A DNA stretch of 64,000 nucleotides from Blattamonas nauphoetae. Taxonomy: Eukaryota; Preaxostyla; Oxymonadida. The notes below the pieces were generated by a model. The model searched no databases and was not told the origin of the DNA. It saw only the letters and a program-made list of their open reading frames with translations. Shown piece after piece: positions 57,501-64,000 of the stretch (positions within the stretch are counted from its first letter, which is position 1; each line of letters opens with the position of its first letter). The stretch covers positions 1 to 64,000 of the forward strand of contig JARBJD010000309.1 of NCBI GenBank assembly GCA_033064195.1, read 5' to 3'. The translations under genes were made by a program, and so were the position numbers.

Positions 57501-59709
57501 TGTGCTTGCTGATTCGAATGGGGAAGATGTGAAAGAAGAGAAAAAGAACCGAAAGGAAGGAAATGTGACATTCTCACTTCCGACTCGCTCAACACCTGAA
57601 CATGGATTCCTGCCTCTCCACTCATCACCATATCCATTTTCGAAGAAATCCGAGCTTTCTTCAGAATTTCAGGAGAAAGCGACAAAACACGAAAATGTGG
57701 TCAAATTTGATGTTCCAAAGCCAGCCAAGCAGAACTCGTTTGTCTCGCTTCATTCTTCGCCGTATCCGTTCGCGAAGAATGCGTCGATTGTGAGGGATGG
57801 AGAGGAAGACCAAGACAGCAGCGGATATGTGTTGGAACAGAATCCAAGTTTTATTCTGGGAACACCACAGAAACCCATAAGAGAGGCAGAACTGGTCCAA
57901 GCTCAACCAGATGAACACGAATCGCGAAAGGAAGAAAATAAAGAGAAGAAGAAGCGAGTTCGATTTGCGATGGACACCGAAGAGAAGAGGGAAGAGATTG
58001 AACAGAGCAAGAAGCACTCGTCTCCATATCCATTCGCACGTCAGGCAGAAAAGAAGGAGAGATTGGAAGACGATCTGGTTGACGAGGAACTTGACGTGAA
58101 GAACGAACGAAGCGAATGGAAGAGACAGAAAAATGGAAAAACGAAACAGAACAAGACACAGACGAGTTCGCTTCCACTCACTCCTTCTTCTCCGTTCCTT
58201 CTCGCATCTCCACAACAAGACGATTCTCAACTGCCTTCACAAACACCAGCCCATCCGGACAACACCGTTGACGACACTTTCTTCGTTCTTTCGCCAGAAA
58301 GCGAGATCGATGCGGATGGAAAATGGATGTTGAAGAGGCTGAAGGGGAATAAAGAGGAAAGCGAAGAATGGGGAAGAGGGGGACGACGGGTGACGTATCT
58401 GGAGAGTCCGACGAGATGGTTGGATGAGGAGGAGGGAGAGGGGAAGGAGGAAGATGGTGGATTGTGTGATGGGGAGGGGTTGGCGAGAGGCACATGGAAG
58501 AATGAGAAGAATTCTGAGTGTGGGGAGTCTGAGGAGATTGTGGTTGGTCAGAAACGATCACTTTCGGAAGCATTCCCAGACGAACACACTTCTGCCAAGA
58601 AAGAGCGGCGATTGGGTGAAGAGGACGGACACACTCAATCACAATCTGGGCGTCAATTGAAGCAAAGAGCAATCAGACCAACTGACAGAAATCCACCGCA
58701 GAACACGAAAAAGTTGATTGACGAGAGAGAAGAGGAGCAGAGACACGAACTGGAGATACAAGTGGCTCGTCGAAAGAAAGAGAGAGAGGAGAGGAAACAG
58801 GAACGACAGCGAGCGATCGCAGCCAAACGCGAACAATCGCTTCCTCAACTGACAGCATCAGAAGCACACCAAGTCGACCACGATCTCAAACTCGCCATTC
58901 CCTCCCTCTCGCCCACCCTCCCCTCCCGCTCCTCACTCCCCTCAGATTCCACACCTCAACACAATCGCTTGTCTGTTCCTTCGTCAGTGTCAGCGCGTGT
59001 GTCGATGATGATTCCGTCAGACTCGCCATCTTCCACACGACGATCGGTCCATCCACTCAGTTACTTGTCACACCCATCACTCGCCCTCGCTTTGCGTGGA
59101 ACAGTCGCGTTGGAGACGCTGTGTCGATTGTCACAAGAATGGCAGCGAGTGGGGATTGAATCGGGATGCTTCAGATTGTTGTTGGAGCTGCTTCAGACGT
59201 CGAATAATTCGATTGGAAGCTGGGAACTCATTGTACATGGATTGGAGGTGATTGAGATGATTGTCGAGACTGAAACACGGACAGAAATGAGCGATTTGTG
59301 GAGAAGAATGGATTTGGAGAGAAAGGAACGAGAAGATGAGATGGCAGACGAGGATGATATCATCGATGAAACGGAAAAAGGAGAGAAAATGACGAAAACA
59401 GAACAATCCAGTCGAAATCTCTTCTTCACTGCTCTCCACGAAGTGCTTCGTGTTAGTTCAACAAAACAGGATGTGATGAAGAGAGTTCTGACAGTTTTGG
59501 TTCGAGTTCTTCAAAATGAAAAGAGTGACGAGACTGGGAATCGAACAATGGATGCAGACGAGAAGTGGAATCAGCGAAGACTTGAAAGAACGTTGGACGT
59601 GATCGGAAAGAAGGCCAACGGGAAGAAAAATCAAACAGAAATTGAGAAAGCTATTGAAAGACTGTGTCGTCAGGGAAAAGCACTTTTGAACACGAATGGA
59701 ACGAAATAG
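54542..59709 (+). CDS. ASPM/Asp-like spindle protein: CH, IQ and armadillo-like regions
   Basis: The first exon is 27 nt (54542-54568, MNAAFQAIA), followed by a 65-nt GTATGA...TTTTAG intron (54569-54633) and one long exon to TAG 59709; total 1700 aa. The start and intron were chosen because they extend the frame upstream of the internal Met at 54964 without stops. Around residues 420-580 there is calponin-homology-like sequence (LALCIRIMFYFDREISWFAH; LLDILHSGQLVCQLIHIHLP). An IQ motif follows at about 614-636 (AAVVIQSAWRGWRERHAAGE), as in ASPM/abnormal spindle, which organises spindle poles. A long acidic, disordered middle holds four SSPYPF motifs. A Lys/Arg/Glu helix (about 1360-1410) precedes an armadillo-like end (HPSLALALRGTVALETLCRL, about 1487). 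Other CH-IQ proteins are possible; the single IQ motif and the order of domains favour ASPM. Confidence 0.6.
54569..54633 (+). other. 65-nt spliceosomal intron
   Basis: GTATGA at the 5' end and CTTGATTTTAG at the 3' end. Removing it joins the 9-codon first exon to the long ASPM-like exon in frame. Confidence 0.6.
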
Positions 59710-59929
59710 AATGAATTGCAATGAAGAATGGGGACGATTTCTTACTTTTGTTTCCTAATTTGGGCGATTCTGAATGAAAACTTGTTTTACACTAATGTGC
59801 GTCACCAAAAATTATTTTTTGCCCAATTACCGTTCACCTGTGTAATAGACAGAAAACAGGAAAATTAGTGGAATTAAAGTTCGATCGCGTTCGATATCGT
59901 CATTTTTTGTTGAAGACAATTGTGCACAC

Positions 59930-60663
59930 TTTTTATCACAGAACAAGTTCAAAAAGAGATAAATGATGGAAAACGAAGGAAAAAGCTCATTCTGTGTGAA
60001 AGAACCAACACAAGGTCATCTATTGGAGAAAAAGTCACAAACTGTTCGAGGAGACATATTCAACAGACTTGATAAGATTAGTCTTGGAAATTTCAGAAAG
60101 TATCCGGACGATGCGGTTTGTGATAAATTGTGAAGGAAAAACGAGCATGAGAGGAACTGTAGCAGTGGGAGGAAGATCGAAAAGAGTGAATCGAATTTGA
60201 CGGTTTACAACGAGAAATTGCTGAAACAAAAGGAGAAATAGAGCGAAAACAGTCCAAAACGTTCAATCATGCGATTCTTGAGAGATCCTTATGGCTCCTG
60301 AGATTTGATTTGCGACGAGACAAAAAAGTGCTGAGTTTCAGCACATGAGAACAAAAAACAATACATACAGTCTGATCTACATCCAATACGCTGGTTGAGA
60401 CGGGTCGGATCATCTAGATTCATAATCAAATAAAGTTGGATGGTGAGAAGGAGCCTGAACTTTGAATCGGAAAGATATCACGCGAGAATGAAGAAAAGTT
60501 GAATATCAAACCTTTATGATGTCGATAGTGGCTGGACCTGTGAACTGGGAGGATTTCTGGGAGATCTTCAACTTCAAGACGAAAGGGAGACGCATGCAAG
60601 TTTTGATTTAGAATCGCCCATTTTGACACTTCACTCATCGAACTTTCTTGCAACTCGATCCTT
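59930..60663 (-). CDS. Unidentified small multi-exon gene, minus strand
   Basis: Two exon-like pieces: about 60625-60515, with an open frame reading VLKLKISQKSSQFTGPATID followed by a GT donor after CATAAAG; and about 60218-60040 after TTTCAG (QFLVVNRQIRFTLFDLPPTA, TNRIVRILSEISKTNLIKSV). Composition is protein-like, with alternating hydrophobic residues. Start and full exon structure were not resolved. It lies convergent to the ASPM-like gene. Confidence 0.35.
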
Positions 60664-60754
60664 AACCGAAACAATAAGAATCATCTCCTCCCACGGACGT
60701 GTTTGAAGGAGGATAGTTTAAAAAACAAACGATCGAATCCAATGTGGAAGAGAC

Positions 60755-60769
60755 AATGGGATGATCCTC
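60755..60769 (+). promoter_or_regulatory. Pre-start motif of NHREM copy 8
   Basis: AATGGGATGATCCTC, 26 nt before the ATG at 60781. Confidence 0.5.
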
Positions 60770-60780
60770 TTCGCTTCTCA

Positions 60781-61854
60781 ATGGAAGAGATAACACTTGC
60801 AACAAACGCTTCCCTTGATGCCAATCTGAATCATTCACGTGATTATCATTCAACTGTGGAACCATTGCAAGAACCATTCCTATATTTCGATGAGTACACA
60901 GAATTGTCATTTGAGGACAAATCAACCATCTACTGTTCACTTCTTAATCTTGTGAAAGCTGACTACCCTTTTGACGATGCCCTTCAGGACAAAGCTATCC
61001 GATTCTTGAAGATCCTCGGACCGCAACGGGGTAGACAAGATCAGGCTAATCAACTGGTCACTGACCTCGTTCCCTCTTCAGCAGGATCGCATGCTGGCTT
61101 TGTTGAGAGCATTCTGACTCTGTTATCTTCTCCACACTCGAATGTGGTTGCAGCAGCGTTGTCATTCCTGTATCGTATCACAGCTTCCTCATCAACTGAA
61201 ATTCGATGTCGTCTCGTGGAGTCTGATCTGATCAGCAAAGTGTTAGCAACTTTTCGACCTCACACAATGTCAATCGCTAGAAATGAAGCGATCATCGACG
61301 ACCTAAACATTATCGTCAGAGATTGCCTCTTCCTCGCGGATCCATACTATCTCAGAGAACTTAGCATCACTGCAGCATTCAGCCAATTCACCCATCGTGA
61401 AATGATCTTTCAGAAGGTCGTGCTCCCATTGTCTCAATATGTGGCATTTCTGATCTCAAATCGACTCTTCCTCAATGAAGACTTGCTCGACTCATTCATG
61501 TCTCTATTAACCGTACTCTTTCAAATCGGTCCGTTTCATCGTCCAACATTGGATTTTGTTGTCGCATCTCCGATTGTGATGGCATTCTCAAGTTGTCTCT
61601 CGTTCGTCGAAGATGAGAGTACTCTCTGGTTCATTCTCAGGGACATTGCACAATCACTCGGAGAATGTACTGAATACGGCCCAGAAGTGGTCCAATCTGC
61701 AAAACGGATGATGCAAGCTCTGTTTTCGGAAGGCTTCGAAGACACACTCGAACAGATGCTGATGAACGACAAGGACGAATATTCTGGTTTCTGTCTTGTT
61801 CGTGATTGTCACGATTTCACACAATTGCTGGGATCGAATGTGGAAAAGCTTTAA
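60781..61854 (+). CDS. NHREM family copy 8, intact (357 aa)
   Basis: The conserved start MEEITLATNASLDANLNH at 60781 is preferred over the upstream in-frame Met at 60703, because family similarity and the pre-start motif place the leader before 60781. It ends TAA 61854. Its length of 357 aa is identical to copy 7. Landmarks: EPFLYFDEYTELSFEDKSTI, LVTDLVPSSAGSHAGFVESI, THREMIFQKVVLPLSQY (Thr replaces Asn of NHREM), FHRPTLDFVVASPIVMAFSS, MMQALFSEGFEDTLEQML. Predicted all-helical and soluble. With copy 7 it is one of only two copies in the window without any visible lesion. Confidence 0.85.
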   Translation: MEEITLATNASLDANLNHSRDYHSTVEPLQEPFLYFDEYTELSFEDKSTIYCSLLNLVKADYPFDDALQDKAIRFLKILGPQRGRQDQANQLVTDLVPSSAGSHAGFVESILTLLSSPHSNVVAAALSFLYRITASSSTEIRCRLVESDLISKVLATFRPHTMSIARNEAIIDDLNIIVRDCLFLADPYYLRELSITAAFSQFTHREMIFQKVVLPLSQYVAFLISNRLFLNEDLLDSFMSLLTVLFQIGPFHRPTLDFVVASPIVMAFSSCLSFVEDESTLWFILRDIAQSLGECTEYGPEVVQSAKRMMQALFSEGFEDTLEQMLMNDKDEYSGFCLVRDCHDFTQLLGSNVEKL

Positions 61855-61869
61855 CGAGGCATCTCAAAT

Positions 61870-62200
61870 GACGCTTCGACACTACCTCTCTCGAATGACT
61901 CCAGAATGATTTCTGCGGACACTCCTCGGATGTTGGGAATGCACTGATTGCTGGTGCCGACGAACAGATTCTGGGATCGCCTCCAATCGTCCAGAAATGG
62001 TCTGCTCTTTTGGGTTGGTCGTTCTCATCGCGACTGTCTTTGACTGTCACATCGTCAACCGTCCTCTCTCCAAACAATTCCTTGTGTCCCTGAACGATGC
62101 ATTGTGACCAGATTATCTTTCCCAATCTCGACTTTGAACCATCTTTAAATCACTTCTCGTTCATCTCGTCCAACTGGGATGTGCCCCACATTTCAGCTCT
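61870..62200 (+). repeat. Conserved 3' block, copy 8
   Basis: Same block, in the sense orientation of copy 8. Confidence 0.7.
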
Positions 62201-62439
62201 TCCACAGCCACCCACGATCTGTTTGAGGAGTGTCTCATTGTTTTTGAGATTCCTGGTTTGTGCCATCCACTCATTGTTCTGTTTTCCTTATTCACGCTCC
62301 ATCTGTCAGTCCAATCATTTTCTCCCTTTCCTGATCTCTCTAATCTACATTTCAGTGTCTCTGGATGTACTTGATGCCAATATCGAACGGACAAGTGTTT
62401 GATTCATGTTCTGAAGTGGAACAAACTATCGGGGTGATA

Positions 62440-63756
62440 CAGGGTGATTCAGAAGTTATTGCTTCCTGAGGGTCCGATCGACATCATTTTTGGAAAATGT
62501 GAAAAATGAGAGTTTCAAGAGGTGAAATTGGTATTAAATTACAATTAAACTTCAACGGAATTGCCTTCTCGTTCAAGACACTTTCTACAGCGGCTGACGA
62601 CACTTCGACAAACATCTTGGATTTTCTCTTGTGAGAGAGACGCCACAGCCTCTCGAATCATCTGTTCTAGTTCTTGAAGTGTTCTGGGATCTTGGATGTA
62701 AACTTGTTCTGATATCTCGTTCCATAGCCAGAAGTCACAGGGTGTCAAGTCTGGACTTCTGGCTGGCCAAGGGTTTGCTCCGTTTTTTCCAATCCATCGT
62801 CCAGGCAGCTTTTGATTCAGAAACTCGACTGTTTCGTTGGCGGTATGTGCTGGGGCACCGTCCTGCATCAGCCAGGAGGTGCCTTCTGGGTCGAGTTCTC
62901 TGCGGACAGGAAAGAATTCACGCTGCAACATTTGCCGGTATTTATCCTGGGTCATTGTGCCGTCGTAAATAATAGGTCCAACCAAGCCAAGACTTGAGAT
63001 CGCGCACCAGATGTTTAAACCACGTCGAGAGTTTGGTATCTCGACGTGGTAGTGGGGATTGGTTCTAGAATAGTAATAGCGGTTGTGTCGGTTTACTGTC
63101 TGATCGAGGGTAAACCTCGATTCGTCGGAGTACCATACTTGATCGACGAAGAGCGGATCGTTTTCATTCTTGGTAAGAAACCATTGGCAGAACTGTCTCC
63201 GTTGACCATAATCTTGGTCGAATAAAAAATGGGATGATTGGAGCCGATAAGGAGTAAAGCCAAGTGACTGTATGATTCGTTGCGTCGATCCGTACGACAT
63301 GCGAAGATTTGGCATTCTTTGCCTTATTGACTGGGTTGGACTGGTTTGGACGTCACGCTCAACACGCTCACGAATCGCTGGAGTATTTACTGTCCTTGGT
63401 CGACCCGATCTTGCGCGGTCGGCTGTCCCTCCTGTGTCTTGGAATCGTCGGACAAGCGCACGGATCGTCCGACGATCTGGACGATGAGGGAGCTCCCATT
63501 TCTGTAGAACTAACGTCACATCGTGGTGACGATACCACAAATCGATTGCATGTACCCGTTCGTCTTTAGACAGACGTCGGGGCATGCGAACGATCGTGTG
63601 TCGTTCGCAGACTGTACAGTGTCTGAGGGGAAAGAAAACATTTACAAAGATGGTGGAGAAACCGTTGGGTGATGATGATTCACGGTTGTTGTTGCTTGAT
63701 GGATTGACGGAGAAAAAATACAATTGTGGGGAGACAATTAATTCTGAATCACCCTG
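62440..63756. mobile_element. Complete mariner element (DD41D type)
   Basis: A 1317-bp element with inverted ends CAGGGTGATTCAGAA (15 bp perfect, about 26 bp imperfect), flanked by TA at 62438-62439 and 63757-63758. It encodes one uninterrupted transposase on the minus strand. It lies in intergenic DNA downstream of copy 8. Mariners of this catalytic type are common in arthropods, so transfer from an insect host gut environment is conceivable (inference). Confidence 0.9.
62545..63585 (-). CDS. Mariner transposase, 346 aa, DD41D
   Basis: Start Met at 63585 (MPRRLSKDERVHAIDLWYRH); an in-frame extension upstream overlaps the TIR and is not used. Two N-terminal helix-turn-helix units (about 1-110, with the linker SGRPRTV) bind the TIRs. 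Catalytic residues: Asp in VWYSDESRFT, Asp in LMQDGAPAHT, and the final Asp in SPDLTPCDFWLW. Forty-one residues separate the second and third Asp, against 34 in classical mariner, so this is the DD41D (rosa/VISITOR-like) group. Frame and motifs are complete and end at TAA 62545. It appears potentially active in cis and could also move the miniature element at 49234. Confidence 0.9.
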   Translation of the reverse strand: MPRRLSKDERVHAIDLWYRHHDVTLVLQKWELPHRPDRRTIRALVRRFQDTGGTADRARSGRPRTVNTPAIRERVERDVQTSPTQSIRQRMPNLRMSYGSTQRIIQSLGFTPYRLQSSHFLFDQDYGQRRQFCQWFLTKNENDPLFVDQVWYSDESRFTLDQTVNRHNRYYYSRTNPHYHVEIPNSRRGLNIWCAISSLGLVGPIIYDGTMTQDKYRQMLQREFFPVRRELDPEGTSWLMQDGAPAHTANETVEFLNQKLPGRWIGKNGANPWPARSPDLTPCDFWLWNEISEQVYIQDPRTLQELEQMIREAVASLSQEKIQDVCRSVVSRCRKCLEREGNSVEV

Positions 63757-63758
63757 TA

Positions 63759-64000
63759 CTAAAAACTTGCTCTCCACCTATAGCCGTATAGAAAGGAGAA
63801 CGGCGGAATATGAGTCAAGTTGCATTATGTACATATGAAGGACCAGGGATAGCAGTCTAAGGATTGTTAATAGATGCACAATTCATGCTGATCTCTCCGC
63901 CCGGGAAAAGTCAGTGCACTTCCTGAACTTCACTCAGATTTTACTCATCCATCTCACATTTTTTCGTATTTTACTCACTTTTTTGGACCGTCTGAGATTA
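63759..64000. other. Right edge, no gene recognised
   Basis: AT-rich DNA to the right of the mariner. No ORF of note and no clear element end. Confidence 0.4.

Noticed and set aside
61817-62125. Antisense ORFs after each NHREM stop codon as real genes
   Set aside because: They are as long in the sense frames, and DNA-level duplication of the block explains their recurrence. Kept only as a question about the conserved block.
1-64000. Reassigned genetic code (TAG/TAA as Gln) for the whole window
   Set aside because: The 1700-codon, 1331-codon and 594-codon frames contain many CAA/CAG codons and no TAG or TAA, which a reassigned code would not predict.
1-64000. CRISPR arrays, tRNA or rRNA genes, bacterial operons
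   Set aside because: No regularly spaced identical repeats, no cloverleaf or rRNA core sequences were noticed, and genes have introns and long intergenic spaces.

Overview
The window looks like a repeat-loaded chromosome segment from an anaerobic flagellate, most likely an oxymonad (Preaxostyla, Blattamonas-like). This is inference. The basis is a giant beta-helix surface protein with one membrane span and a degenerate kinase tail, short GT-AG introns (a 65-nt intron at 54569-54633), the standard code in the longest ORFs (up to 1700 codons), and a tandemly expanded helical-repeat family. No rRNA or tRNA gene was recognised.

Three kinds of sequence alternate. (1) At least nine copies of one gene family, here called the NHREM family after its conserved motif. 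It encodes about 357 aa and is predicted to be all-helical. Copies lie at the left edge, 402-13338, 14311-15648, 35029-43205, 44316-46299, 46341-47402, 48961-50365, 51098-52171 and 60781-61854. Only 51098-52171 and 60781-61854 are clearly whole. Many copies carry a conserved motif about 26 nt before the start codon and a conserved block of about 300 bp after the stop codon. (2) Ordinary host genes: an ASPM-like spindle protein (54542-59709), a small multi-exon coiled-coil gene (53100-54287) and a 2825-codon surface receptor (28562 down to 16397). (3) Mobile elements that sit almost exclusively inside those genes.

The central observation is how clean the insertions are. Five elements with terminal inverted repeats (TIRs) and 8- or 9-bp target-site duplications (TSDs) were delimited: 1003-12833, 19190-21167, 22884-24577, 28626-34642 and 40258-43071. 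Four interrupt coding sequence. In each of those four, counting one copy of the TSD and skipping the element restores the host frame exactly at the junction. They carry fragments or whole exons of host-like genes (coiled-coil, PUF-like, kelch-like, small membrane protein, NHREM flanks). The largest also carries a frameshifted Merlin (IS1016-like) DDE transposase. Merlin makes 8-9-bp TSDs, so a Merlin-type transposase is the best candidate mover of these cargo elements. Several ends hold element-specific short words repeated in direct and inverted order, followed by a shared TAGGAG-like box.

Other insertions are a probable DIRS-like retroelement fossil without a TSD (35119-39777), a near-perfect 889-bp fold-back element (45007-45895), two TA-flanked mariner/Tc1 miniature elements (15141-15525 and 49234-49556), and an apparently complete mariner with a DD41D catalytic spacing (62440-63756). 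The two receptor insertions and the insertions in the NHREM copies mean that most of this gene content cannot be expressed as it stands, unless inserts are removed or the copies are recent casualties. Distinguishing these is the main open question.
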